From contig NZ_RBIL01000001.1 of NCBI RefSeq assembly GCF_003633755.1, positions 543,426-607,425 on the forward strand: a stretch of DNA of 64,000 bases. Direction: 5' to 3'. A program made the translations under genes and the position numbers. The notes beneath the pieces are model-generated. The model had not been told where the DNA came from and made no database searches. It saw only the letters and a program-made list of their open reading frames with translations. This document shows, piece by piece, positions 49,470 to 59,664 of this stretch. Numbering within the stretch: the first letter of the stretch is position 1; every line of letters starts with the position of its first letter. The DNA is from Solirubrobacter pauli. Lineage in GTDB: Bacteria; Actinomycetota; Thermoleophilia; Solirubrobacterales; Solirubrobacteraceae.

Positions 49470-50473
49470 AAGACGCCGCGGTACTCCGAGCAGCCGGCGC
49501 ACACGTCCGGCGGCTCGGAGCCCGCGAGCGCACGGCGGAAGCGCCGGTAGCGGTCGTTGTGCCAGATCTCCGGGAAGGCCGCGGAGCCGAGGTCGCCGAG
49601 CGTCGCGCGGTCGGAGCCCATGACCATGCAGCACGGCTGGACGTGGCCGCGGTGGGTGACGTACGCGCCCTCCCACGGCCAGGAGCAGCCGCCGCCCGCC
49701 GGCTCCTCCAGCAGCGGCAGGCGGAGCTTGAGGCCGAGCGCACGCGCCCGCGCCGCGGCCGCGGTGAACACCTCGCGGGCGTGCTCCGCCGTCGCCTCGT
49801 CGGCGAACAGCGCCTCGTCCTCGGCGTAGCGGCGGATCGCCTCGTAGGCGCCCGCCGGGTCGGTGTCCGAGAACACGTGCGAGAGGTTCTGCACCCACAC
49901 CTCGTCGACGCCGATGTCGGCGGCCAGCTCGACCAGCGCCACCAGCTCGCGCACGTTGCGGCGCATGGCGACGAACACGAGCACCGTCCGCGGCCGGCGC
50001 TGCGCCCCGCGCGCCGCGATCAGCCCGCGCAGGTTGTCGACGACGCGCTCGAACTGCCCCGGCCGCCGCTCCAGCCCGGTGCCGTGCCGCACGTCCTCGT
50101 AGGTGGCGGCGGTCGCGCCGTCGAGGGACACGTGGACGTGCCCGGTGCCGGCGGCGACCAGCGCCCGCGCCACGCCGCTGCGCAGCAGCACGCCGTTGGT
50201 GTTGAAGCCGACGTGCACGTCACGCGCCGCCGCGAAGCGGATCATGTCGAGCAGGTGCGGCGAGAGCAGCGGCTCGCCCAGCCCCTGCAGCGTGAGCCGG
50301 CGCAGCGTCGGCACCGACTCGACCAGCGCGAGGAAGTCCTCGTACGCCAGCGCGCCCTCGCGTCTGCCGACCGAGGGCGCGTAACGGACGAGGCACATCC
50401 GGCAGCGCAGGTTGCACGCGCCGCTGACCTCGACTTGGAGATGCTCAGGGAGGGGCGGCGCCTCCATCGCCAT
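49466..50473 (-). CDS. Radical SAM protein with SPASM-like C-terminus
   Basis: 335 aa. CNLRCRMC (Cys20, 24, 27) is the radical SAM [4Fe-4S] motif. QGLGEPLLSPH and FNTNGVLL match conserved TIM-barrel elements, and SLDGATAATYEDVRHG is typical of SPASM-type enzymes. C-terminal Cys residues (GGGCSWPWEG, QPCCM, VCAGCSEYRGVF) would bind auxiliary clusters. Such enzymes modify peptides, tRNA or cofactors. No precursor peptide is seen nearby. The stop is interlocked with the VOC gene in CTAG. Confidence 0.85.
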   Translation of the reverse strand: MAMEAPPLPEHLQVEVSGACNLRCRMCLVRYAPSVGRREGALAYEDFLALVESVPTLRRLTLQGLGEPLLSPHLLDMIRFAAARDVHVGFNTNGVLLRSGVARALVAAGTGHVHVSLDGATAATYEDVRHGTGLERRPGQFERVVDNLRGLIAARGAQRRPRTVLVFVAMRRNVRELVALVELAADIGVDEVWVQNLSHVFSDTDPAGAYEAIRRYAEDEALFADEATAEHAREVFTAAAARARALGLKLRLPLLEEPAGGGCSWPWEGAYVTHRGHVQPCCMVMGSDRATLGDLGSAAFPEIWHNDRYRRFRRALAGSEPPDVCAGCSEYRGVF

Positions 50474-50503
50474 GCGCCGCCCCTACCCACAGCCCGTGCG
50501 CGT

Positions 50504-51718
50504 CTACCAGAGCGTCGCGCCGTACTTCGGGCCGTAGTAGGCCATCGAGTCGACGACCGGGAAGGCCCAGGAGACGTTCTGCTCGCCGAACTTGGAGAGG
50601 CAGCGGCGGATGCCGTCGCCGTCGCGGCGCAGGCGGGCGCCGCTGGTCACGCCCTCGGCGCGGAACCTGCCGCCGATGTAGGAGAGGACCGACCCGCCGG
50701 AGTCGCCGGGCTCGACGCACGCGCTGTGACGCGTCATGTCGAAGATCGTCTCACCGGTGCTGTAGGTGACGTCCTCGTTCTTGGCGGTGATGAAGCCGCA
50801 GGTGAACTTGGTCTTGATGCCGGCCTTGCAGACGATCGTGCCGACGGGCGAGTCGGTCATGCCCGAGAAGCTGTGGAAGGCGCCGTTGGACGGGTTGGAG
50901 TCGAACCACGGGCCCTGGATCCAGTAGCCGGTGTTCTGGTTGCGGACGAGCGCGTCGTCATAGCTCGGGAACCAGCTCTCGAGCGTGGTGCCGAAGAAGA
51001 CGCCGCCCTGGCCCGTGACCCAGTCGCCCTTGCTCAGGCAGTGGCCGGCGGTCAGCAGGAACTTGGCTCCAGTGGACGGGTTGCGGAGGTTGAAGCCGGC
51101 CGAGCAGTTGTTGCCGTTGTAGCCGTCGCCGCCGTCGAGGAAGTTCACGGTCGGCTCGGGCAGCTCGTCGATCGTCTCGACGGACACGAGGTCGCCGTAC
51201 TTGGCGATCGCCTCGCGCGCGGCGCCGGCCTGCTCCTTGGTCGCGGTGATCTTCACGGTGTTGCTGATCGGGTCGATCGACAGCGCCGCGAACTGGCTCT
51301 GGGACTTGATGACCTCACGCTTCTCGGGGGACGTGTCCGGCCCACCCAGCGCGTTCAGCGCCAGGCCGAGCTGCTTGAGGTTGTTCTGCACGAGCCGGGG
51401 CGTCGCGCCGGCGCCCTTGACCGTCTCGAGCAGGCTGCGGTCGGTGAGGTTGACGATCAGTTGGCCGCTCTTGGCGTCGAAGTACGTGCCCGCGATCTGG
51501 TCGCCGAGCTCCTTCTGCAGCCGCTCGTCGATCGCGATCGCGCGGGCCTGCTGCTCGGCGGTGAGCTTGACCTGCTCCGGTGAGAGGCCGAGGTCCCGCG
51601 AGATGGCCGCCGTCATGTCGGCGACCTCGGACCGCTTCTCCTGCGCCAGCGCCGGGGTGGCGCTCAGCGCGAGGGTCGAGACGACGATCGTGGACATCAA
51701 GGTCCGGTTGAGGCGCAT
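50504..51718 (-). CDS. Secreted S1-family serine protease (alpha-lytic/streptogrisin-like) with propeptide
   Basis: 404 aa from ATG 51718, preceded by GGAG on the minus strand. The signal peptide is about 1-26 (ATPALAQE) and the propeptide about 27-180. The mature protease begins near GGDGYNGNNCSAGFNL. The triad is His in LLTAGHCLS, Asp in YDDALVRN and Ser in EPGDSGGSVL. Paired Cys residues fit the disulfides of the family. It is probably an extracellular scavenging protease. The next gene upstream ends 83 nt away. Confidence 0.88.
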   Translation of the reverse strand: MRLNRTLMSTIVVSTLALSATPALAQEKRSEVADMTAAISRDLGLSPEQVKLTAEQQARAIAIDERLQKELGDQIAGTYFDAKSGQLIVNLTDRSLLETVKGAGATPRLVQNNLKQLGLALNALGGPDTSPEKREVIKSQSQFAALSIDPISNTVKITATKEQAGAAREAIAKYGDLVSVETIDELPEPTVNFLDGGDGYNGNNCSAGFNLRNPSTGAKFLLTAGHCLSKGDWVTGQGGVFFGTTLESWFPSYDDALVRNQNTGYWIQGPWFDSNPSNGAFHSFSGMTDSPVGTIVCKAGIKTKFTCGFITAKNEDVTYSTGETIFDMTRHSACVEPGDSGGSVLSYIGGRFRAEGVTSGARLRRDGDGIRRCLSKFGEQNVSWAFPVVDSMAYYGPKYGATLW

Positions 51719-51801
51719 GGCCGGGTGCTCCAATCGGTGGGGAGGATGTGCCGACACAGAGCCACCCACCCGGCCCCTGATACACGCCCGCCGAGAAGTT
51801 T

Positions 51802-52620
51802 CTAGGAGGCGAACTGCTGGGTGCCGATCACGCCCAGCAGCGCGAGCTTCTCCGCGTCCTCGGTGCCCGGCGTGGCGGTGAAGACGACGAGCAGCTCGGT
51901 CTGGTTCTCGGCGGTGAGGATCTGGCAGTCGAGCTCGATCAGGCCGACCTGCGGGTGCGCGAGCCGCTTGCGCGTGCTGTTCGGCAGCTTGACCTCGTGC
52001 TCGGCCCAGACGCGCGCGAACTCGGCGCTCTCACGCAGCAACCCGTCCACGAACGCGCGCGCCTCCTCGTCGCGCCCGTAGGCGACCCGAAGCCCCGCGG
52101 CGTACCGGTGCGAATGCAGGTCCCAGTCCGCTTCGGGCCACAGCGCGCGCTCCGCCGGGTCCCCCATGAACCAGCGCCGGAACACGCTCTGGTCGCCGAC
52201 GTGCACGCCCATCAGCGCCTCGCCCATCGCGTTCTGCGCGAGCGTGTGGCCCAGGTCGTCGACGATCTGCGCGGGCGTGTCCAGCCGGTCCAGCACGCGC
52301 AGCAGCGCGGGCGTGACGTGGTCGCTGCGCCGCCCGCGCGGCGGTGGGACGTGGCCCGCGAGCTGGAGCAGGTGGTCGCGCTCGTCCAGGGTCAGCCGCA
52401 GCGCGCGGGCGATCGACGCGACCATCGCCTCCGACGGGCGCGAGCCGCGCCGCTGCTCCAGGCGCGTGTAGAAGTCGGTCGACATGTGCGCGAGTGCAGC
52501 GACGTCCTCCCGCCGCAGCCCGCTGGTCCGCCGGCGTGGCCCGGCGCGCAGCCCGACGTCCTCGGGCTGGAGCGCCGCGCGGCGGCGGCGGAGGAAGTCG
52601 GCGAGCGCGTCACGGTCCAT
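51802..52620 (-). CDS. XRE-family regulator with MmyB-like ligand-binding domain
   Basis: 272 aa. The N-terminal helix-turn-helix (about 30-80) is TSGLRREDVAALAHMSTDFY then TRLEQRRGSRPSEAMVASIA. The C-terminal domain (about 100-270) matches the MmyB-like PAS-type module, with RWFMGDPAERALWPEADWD and VKLPNSTRKRLAHPQVG. ATG 52620 is divergent from an SDR gene. A perfect 9-3-9 palindrome lies in the 103-bp gap and is the obvious operator. Confidence 0.87.
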   Translation of the reverse strand: MDRDALADFLRRRRAALQPEDVGLRAGPRRRTSGLRREDVAALAHMSTDFYTRLEQRRGSRPSEAMVASIARALRLTLDERDHLLQLAGHVPPPRGRRSDHVTPALLRVLDRLDTPAQIVDDLGHTLAQNAMGEALMGVHVGDQSVFRRWFMGDPAERALWPEADWDLHSHRYAAGLRVAYGRDEEARAFVDGLLRESAEFARVWAEHEVKLPNSTRKRLAHPQVGLIELDCQILTAENQTELLVVFTATPGTEDAEKLALLGVIGTQQFAS

Positions 52621-52653
52621 CCCGGCACATGATCGCGCGAGCGACCGGCGCAA

Positions 52654-52674
52654 CCAGGGACAGCTTGTCCCTGG
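52654..52674. promoter_or_regulatory. Operator palindrome between the XRE regulator and SDR genes
   Basis: CCAGGGACA-GCT-TGTCCCTGG is a perfect inverted repeat between divergent starts (52620 minus, 52724 plus). It is the likely site of the regulator. Confidence 0.65.
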
Positions 52675-52723
52675 CTGAAGCGGTCTCTGGTCGCGCGCGT
52701 CCCGCCGGCGCAGCATGCGGTCC

Positions 52724-53467
52724 ATGACCAAGCTCGCCCTCATCACCGGAGCCAACCGCGGCATCGGCCGCAGCGCCGCCCTGCACCTCGCCCGCGACGG
52801 CGTCGACGTCATCGCCACCTACCGCTCGCACCCCGAGGAGGCGGCGTCGCTCGTCGCCGAGGTCGAAGCGCTCGGCCGGCGCGCGGTCGCGCTGGAGCTC
52901 GACGTGGCGCGCCCCGCCGGTTTCGCCGACGCCGTGCGCGACGTCCTCCCCCACTTCGAGCGCGACACCGTCGACTTCCTCGTCAACAACGGCGGCTTCT
53001 CGCGCGGCGGGATGATCGCCGACGTCACCGAGGAGGACATCGACGCGCTCGTCGACGTCCACTTCAAGGGCGTGATCCTGCTCACCCAGCAGCTGCTGCC
53101 GCTGCTCGCCGACGGCGGGTCGATCGTCAACCTGTCGAGCGGGCTCGCCCGCTTCACCTCGCCGCAGCGCGCGGTCTACGGCGCCGTCAAGGGCGCCGTC
53201 GAGGTGCTCACCCGCTATCTGGCGGCCGAGCTCGGGCCGCGCGGGATCACGGCGAACGTGATCGCGCCCGGTCCGGTGGCCACCGACTTCTCAGACGGCG
53301 TCATCCGCGACACGCCCGCGTTCCAGGAGCACCTGAAGGCGCTCACGCCGCTCGGGCGGATCGCGGTCGCCGACGACATCGGCGCCGCGATCGCGAACCT
53401 GCTGCGGCCCGGCAACGGCTGGATCACCGGGCAGCGGATCGAGGTCTCAGGCGGGATCCACGTCTAG
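52724..53467 (+). CDS. Short-chain dehydrogenase/reductase, target of the divergent XRE regulator
   Basis: 247 aa classical SDR: ALITGANRGIGRSAALHLA (cofactor loop), NNGGFSRGG in place of the usual NNAG, and YGAVKGAVEVL giving the catalytic Tyr and Lys. The C-terminus IEVSGGIHV is typical. An Arg/Ser after the second strand (ATYRSHPEEA) suggests NADP(H). ATG 52724 is used. An in-frame ATG at 52715 would add three residues. The stop is interlocked with the convergent monooxygenase gene in CTAG. Confidence 0.85.
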   Translation: MTKLALITGANRGIGRSAALHLARDGVDVIATYRSHPEEAASLVAEVEALGRRAVALELDVARPAGFADAVRDVLPHFERDTVDFLVNNGGFSRGGMIADVTEEDIDALVDVHFKGVILLTQQLLPLLADGGSIVNLSSGLARFTSPQRAVYGAVKGAVEVLTRYLAAELGPRGITANVIAPGPVATDFSDGVIRDTPAFQEHLKALTPLGRIAVADDIGAAIANLLRPGNGWITGQRIEVSGGIHV

Positions 53468-53808
53468 CCGGCCGAGCCGGCGTGGGCGGCGAGCGAGCCC
53501 TTGCGCGTCTCGCCGCCCGGCACCGCCTCGTAGACGGTGATGTCGCCGCTGTCGCCGAACAGCTCCTGCGCGCGCTCGAGGACCGAGGCGACGTGGGGCG
53601 TCTTCAGGTGCGCGTCCAGGGCCTCGCGGGACTCCCAGCGCTCGATGAACGTGAGGCGCGAGGGGTCGTCGACGCCCTGGTGCAGTGAGTAGAGGATGCA
53701 GCCGTCCTCGGCGTGCGTGGGGGCGACGAGGGCCTTGAAGGCCTCCAGCCCTTCCGCCTCCTTACCGGGCTCTGCCTTGAACGAACCGACGACCACGACT
53801 TCGGACAT
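53464..53808 (-). CDS. Antibiotic biosynthesis monooxygenase (ABM)-fold protein
   Basis: 114 aa, ferredoxin-like alpha/beta fold. EVVVVGSFKAEPGKEAEGLE, CILYSLHQGVDDPSRLTFIE and RWESREALDAHLKTPHV are the three characteristic segments. Members are quinol monooxygenases or heme-degrading enzymes, and the role here is open. A consensus Shine-Dalgarno GGAGGAG (53817-53823, minus strand) fixes ATG 53808. It is divergent from a VOC gene. Confidence 0.85.
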   Translation of the reverse strand: MSEVVVVGSFKAEPGKEAEGLEAFKALVAPTHAEDGCILYSLHQGVDDPSRLTFIERWESREALDAHLKTPHVASVLERAQELFGDSGDITVYEAVPGGETRKGSLAAHAGSAG

Positions 53809-53865
53809 GCGATGCTCTCCTCCGGCGGATGGAGCGCCGATCGTACCGGTAGAAGAGGAGTGCCG

Positions 53866-55738
<1,873 letters not shown>

Positions 55739-56161
55739 TCACAACAGCCGCGCCAGCAGCCTCGTGAGCTGCTGGCGCTCTGCCTCGCTGAGCGGGGCGA
55801 GGAGCGCGCGCTGCGCACCGTCGATCGCCTCGTCCATGCGGGCGAGCGCTTCGCCTCCGGCGGGCGTGATCGTCACCACGTTGCGCCGGCGGTCCTGCTC
55901 GTCGCGCGTGCGGGCGAGGTAGCCGCGCTGCTCGAGCTCGGCCGCCACCGCGGCCATGTCGCTGCGGTCGATCGCGAGCCGGCGGCCCAGCTCGGCCTGG
56001 CTGAGCGGGCCGTCGTCCTCGAGCGCGACGAGCACGCGGAAGTGGTACTTGCGCACGCCCTCGGTGCCGAGTGCCTCGTTGACGAGCCGGTCGCCGTTCA
56101 GCGCCGCCTGGCTGAGCTGCCAGGACGGCAGGTGCTGCAGTCGCTTGGGGGTGTCCTTCAC
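55739..56161 (-). CDS. MarR-family transcriptional regulator
   Basis: 140 aa. The winged helix is at about residues 45-105: GPLSQAELGRRLAIDRSDMA, AVAAELEQRGYLARTRDEQD and RRRNVVTITPAGGEAL, all classical MarR. No ATG is available. GTG 56161 gives the normal family length. It is divergent from an NTF2-like gene with 36 bp between the starts, and that gap is full of TTGGT/ACCAA half-sites, so it probably represses both genes. Confidence 0.85.
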   Translation of the reverse strand: MKDTPKRLQHLPSWQLSQAALNGDRLVNEALGTEGVRKYHFRVLVALEDDGPLSQAELGRRLAIDRSDMAAVAAELEQRGYLARTRDEQDRRRNVVTITPAGGEALARMDEAIDGAQRALLAPLSEAERQQLTRLLARLL

Positions 56162-56171
56162 TTGATCGTTG

Positions 56172-56177
56172 GTTATA
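56172..56177 (-). promoter_or_regulatory. Candidate -10 of the MarR gene
   Basis: On the minus strand TATAAC lies 10 nt before GTG 56161, inside the operator. Confidence 0.4.
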
Positions 56178-56184
56178 CCAATGG

Positions 56185-56190
56185 TAGGTT
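56185..56190 (+). promoter_or_regulatory. Leaderless -10 of the NTF2-like gene
   Basis: TAGGTT, 7 nt, ATG 56198, between operator half-sites. Confidence 0.55.
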
Positions 56191-56197
56191 CGTTGGC

Positions 56198-56584
56198 ATG
56201 ACCAACGATCGCGTGGCTGTCGCCACCCTCATCGCCCGGCTGTACGAGCTGCTGGACGAGCAGCGCTTCGACGAGCTCGACAGCGTCTACGCCGACGACG
56301 CCGTGCTCCGGTTCCCCAACGGCGAGCTGCGCGGGCTCACCGAGGTGACGGCGAAGGCCCGAGCGCGCGCCGAGCAGTACCCGCGCATGCAGCACCTGAA
56401 CACCGACCTGCGCGTGGAGGTCGACGGCGACCGCGCGCACGGCCGCTCGAACCACCTCGCCATCCACTTCGAGGCCTCCGGGAAGCGCTACGACGCCGGT
56501 CTGGTGCACCATTTCGAGGCGGCGCGCACCGCGGTCGGCTGGCGGCTGGTGCGCGTGACCGGTGACCTCGTCTGGAGCACATGA
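56198..56584 (+). CDS. NTF2/SnoaL-like small protein
   Basis: 128 aa alpha+beta cone fold: IARLYELLDEQRFDELDSVY, AVLRFPNGELRGLTEV and a curved sheet ending VGWRLVRVTGDLVW. Members are isomerases, hydrolases or ligand-binding proteins acting on small hydrophobic compounds. ATG 56198 follows a leaderless -10. The stop is directly followed by the ATG of a YciI-like gene with no spacer, so they form a two-gene operon under MarR. Confidence 0.8.
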   Translation: MTNDRVAVATLIARLYELLDEQRFDELDSVYADDAVLRFPNGELRGLTEVTAKARARAEQYPRMQHLNTDLRVEVDGDRAHGRSNHLAIHFEASGKRYDAGLVHHFEAARTAVGWRLVRVTGDLVWST

Positions 56585-56866
56585 ATGTTCGTCCTGCTGT
56601 TGACCTACACCAAGCCCGTCGACGAAGTGGACGCGCTGATGCGCGACCACATGCGCTGGCTCGACGAGGGCTACCGCGACGGCCACTTCGTCGTCTCGGG
56701 CCGGCGCGTGCCGCGGACCGGCGGCGTGATCATCGCCCGCGGCGACGACCGCGAGGCGGTCGAGGCGCTCGCGGCCGCCGACCCGTTCGTGACGGGCGGT
56801 GTGGCGACGGTGGAGGTGATCCAGTTCAACGCGTCCCAGACCGCGCAGGGTCTCGAAGCGCTGTGA
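56585..56866 (+). CDS. YciI-like protein
   Basis: 93 aa: MFVLLLTYTKPVDEVDALMR, HMRWLDEGYRDGHFVVSGRR with the family His, and ADPFVTGGVATVEVIQFN with the conserved Asp. YCII-related proteins are dehydrochlorinase-like or of unknown role. The ATG directly abuts the TGA of the NTF2-like gene (TGAATG). Confidence 0.85.
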   Translation: MFVLLLTYTKPVDEVDALMRDHMRWLDEGYRDGHFVVSGRRVPRTGGVIIARGDDREAVEALAAADPFVTGGVATVEVIQFNASQTAQGLEAL

Positions 56867-56943
56867 GGAGCGAGTCGCGGGGGCGCCGCCAGTGGCGACG
56901 CCCCCGACGGCGAAAGAGGACCGTCGAGGCGACCGTACCGATC

Positions 56944-56974
56944 AGCCGAGGCTGATCGAAATAGCCTTTCGGCT
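56944..56974. terminator. Terminator between the YciI and LuxR genes
   Basis: AGCCGAGGCT and AGCCTTTCGGCT pair with a two-base bulge around a 9-nt loop, with the minus gene stop inside the right arm. Confidence 0.55.
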
Positions 56975-59594
56975 AGGCCGCGAGCTCGGCGGCCAGCTCC
57001 GCGCGGGTGTTGACGCCGAGCTTGCGGTAGCCGGCGGCGAGGTGCGTCTCGACCGTCTTGATCGAGAGGAACAGCTCCTGCGCGATCGCGCGGTTGCCCT
57101 TGCCGACCGCCGCGAGCTCGCAGATCTGCCGCTGGCGCGGGGTCAGTGCCTCGGCCCCTTCGAGCGCCGCCTGGCGCGGACGCAGCCCGGTGGCGACGAG
57201 CTCACGGCGCGCGCGCTGGGCCAGGGGCACGGCCCCAGCCGCGTCGGCGTCGGCCAGCGCGGGCCGCAGCGCATCGCGGGCCTCGACGCGCGAGCCGAGG
57301 TACGCCAGCGCCGCGCCCAGCTCGAGCCGCAGCCGGACGGCTTCGAGGCCGTGCCCGGCGAACATCAGCCCGCGCTCGCAGATCGTGGCGCGCAGCGCCG
57401 GGTCGGGCTCGGCGACGGCCCGTGCGTGCAGCGCCGCGGCGATCGGCAACGCGGCTCCGAAGCGCTCCGCGGCCGCGAGCGCGGCGTCCGCGACCGCGGC
57501 GGCCTCCGCGCGCCGACCGAGGTGCGCGAGCGCGAGCGCCGCGACCGGCCCGCCCGAGACGTCGTCCAGCACCTGCTCGAAGGCGCCCTCGGCGAGCGCG
57601 AGCCGAGCCCGCGCCTCGCGCAGCGCCGGCGTCTCCACCGGGCCGTCCATCAGCGAGTGGATGCCGTCGAAGCCCCGGACCGCCGCCTGCGCGTCCTCGA
57701 ACGCGCCACGCTCGGCGAGCGCGCTGACGAGCACGGCGAGTGCGTCCCCGCAGAACGGGTCCGGATACGCGAGCGCGCGCCGCGCACCGTCCTCGGCGTC
57801 GGCGAGCCGGCCCTGCCGCAGCGCGAGCTCGGCGCCCAGGGCCGCCGCGGCCGCACGCGTCCGGGCGCTGCCGGCCGCGTCGACGAGCGCCTGCACCGCC
57901 GCCTCCGCCCGCTCGTGCCCGGCCACGACGAGCACCCGCGCGGCGAGCTCGTACGCGCGCTGCCGGTCCGCGTGCGCGAGCAGTCGCGGCTCTTCCAGCG
58001 CAGAGACCGCCAGCGCGACCGCGCGGGGATCGCCATCCGCGAGGGCGAGGTGCGCGCGGTGGGCGAGCACGACCGCGTGGTCGCCGGACGAGACCCGCGC
58101 AGCGGCGTGGGCGCCACGCGCCGCGTGAGCGCCGTCGCCGTGCGGCGCACCGTCGCCGCGCGCCGCCACATCGTCGGCGTGCGCCAGCGCGGCGACTCGC
58201 CGCGCGTGGGTGCCGGAGTCGCCCACGTAGGCGTCGAGCGACGTGACGTCCTCGTCCAGCGGCACGCCGAGGCCGGCCAGGCGGGACACGACGTCGGGCG
58301 TGCGGACGGCCTCGTCGGCGGCCGCGTGGAGCCAGGTGTAGGCCTCGGGCAGGGCGGCGTCGAAGGCGGCGACGCCCAGCGCGGCGAGCAGGGCCGGGCG
58401 GTCGTCGGTCGGGGCGCCCTCGTCGACGGCACGCCGGAGGTAGGTGGCGGCCTCCTCGCCGCGGGTCGCTTCCGCGGCCGCGACGAGCCACGCGGTGACC
58501 TCCGGGTTGGCGGACGGGCCGACGTCCAGCAGGTGCCCGGCGACCGCTCGCGCTTCGGCGCCCGCGCCGATCAACGCACGGGCGGCGGCGCGGTGCAGGC
58601 GCTCGCGCTCGCCGCAGCTCAGCTCGGCGACGATCGCGCCGGCGATGACGGGGTGGGTGAAGTGGTCGCAGTCCGCGGTCAGCAGGCCCGCGTCGACGAG
58701 CAGGTCGCGCGCCGCCCCGACCTCACCGACGGACACGCCGGCGACCTCGGCCAGCACGTGCCGGGAGGCGTCCTCGCCGACCACGGCCAGCGCCTCGATC
58801 ACGGCGCGCTCGCGAGCGGCCAGCTCGGCGAGCCGGCGCCGCACGCGCGCCCGCGTCGAGGCGGAGATCTCGCCCGGAGCGGTCAGCGCCAGCTCGCTCA
58901 CGAGCCACGGGACGCCGCCGGCGGCGCGCTGGACGTCGCGGCAGACGGTGCCGGGCGTCTCGGGCGCGACGCGCCGGATCAGCTCGGCCGCCCCGCGCGC
59001 CGACAGCGGCCGCGGCTGCAGCACGGTCGCCGCGCGCACGCCGCTCAGCAGCGACAGCAGGTCCGAGGACGTGCGCGTGCCGACGAACAGCGCGAGCGGC
59101 AGGTCCTCGATCCGCCGCGCCAGGTAGGCGAGCACGCCGAGCGACATGCGGTCGGCCCACTGGGCGTCGTCGACGACCAGGGCGAGCGGTGCGTCGGCGG
59201 CCAGCGCCGAGCAGAACCACAGCGTGCTGTGCGCGATCGTCAGCAGCGAGGAGTCCCCGCGCGGCGAGACGCCGTCGCGCAGCAGCTCGCCGGCGGCGCA
59301 GGCGGCGCCGTCCACCAGGTCGGGGTGCTCGCGCGCCGGCGCCTCGAGCAGCGCGCGGACGACGCCGAACGGCAGCCGCTGCTCGAGCGGGCTCGGCGTC
59401 GCGCGCCGGACGGTCCAGCCGTCGGCGCCCGCGAGCGCCGCGGCCTGCTCGAGCAGGGCGGTCTTGCCGAGCCCCGCGGCGGCCTCGATGACGACGACGC
59501 CGCGGCCCGCCCGGACGACGGTCTGCAGGGTCTCGAGCTCCGGGTCCCGCTCGATCAGGGGAGAGAGGACGGTGGTGGATCGCAGCCGGCTCAT
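56973..59594 (-). CDS. Large ATP-binding LuxR-family regulator (LAL/MalT-like)
   Basis: 873 aa. An N-terminal AAA/STAND ATPase (about 12-280) has Walker A IEAAAGLGKTALL (about 36-48) and Walker B ALVVDDAQWAD. A long helical TPR-like region (about 300-800) is followed by a LuxR helix-turn-helix at the C-terminus: LTPRQRQICELAAVGKGNRA, IAQELFLSIKTVETHLAAGY and RKLGVNTRAEL. Such proteins activate transcription after ligand and ATP binding. Targets are unknown and no operon partner is adjacent. Confidence 0.9.
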   Translation of the reverse strand: MSRLRSTTVLSPLIERDPELETLQTVVRAGRGVVVIEAAAGLGKTALLEQAAALAGADGWTVRRATPSPLEQRLPFGVVRALLEAPAREHPDLVDGAACAAGELLRDGVSPRGDSSLLTIAHSTLWFCSALAADAPLALVVDDAQWADRMSLGVLAYLARRIEDLPLALFVGTRTSSDLLSLLSGVRAATVLQPRPLSARGAAELIRRVAPETPGTVCRDVQRAAGGVPWLVSELALTAPGEISASTRARVRRRLAELAARERAVIEALAVVGEDASRHVLAEVAGVSVGEVGAARDLLVDAGLLTADCDHFTHPVIAGAIVAELSCGERERLHRAAARALIGAGAEARAVAGHLLDVGPSANPEVTAWLVAAAEATRGEEAATYLRRAVDEGAPTDDRPALLAALGVAAFDAALPEAYTWLHAAADEAVRTPDVVSRLAGLGVPLDEDVTSLDAYVGDSGTHARRVAALAHADDVAARGDGAPHGDGAHAARGAHAAARVSSGDHAVVLAHRAHLALADGDPRAVALAVSALEEPRLLAHADRQRAYELAARVLVVAGHERAEAAVQALVDAAGSARTRAAAAALGAELALRQGRLADAEDGARRALAYPDPFCGDALAVLVSALAERGAFEDAQAAVRGFDGIHSLMDGPVETPALREARARLALAEGAFEQVLDDVSGGPVAALALAHLGRRAEAAAVADAALAAAERFGAALPIAAALHARAVAEPDPALRATICERGLMFAGHGLEAVRLRLELGAALAYLGSRVEARDALRPALADADAAGAVPLAQRARRELVATGLRPRQAALEGAEALTPRQRQICELAAVGKGNRAIAQELFLSIKTVETHLAAGYRKLGVNTRAELAAELAA

Positions 59595-59664
59595 GATCGC
59601 CGGCTGACGGTCTCAATCCATCAGGGGGCGGTCAAGTGGGGCTGCCCGCACCCTTGGGGTTGGC

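Larger units (their letters stand above)
56164..56210. promoter_or_regulatory. Nested MarR operator sites between divergent genes
   Basis: TTGGT-TAT-ACCAA (56169-56181), TACC-AAT-GGTA (56176-56186), and outer arms GATCGTTGGT (56164-56173) with ACCAACGATC (56201-56210) overlap both promoters. The arms extend 10 nt past the ATG of the NTF2-like gene. Confidence 0.65.
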
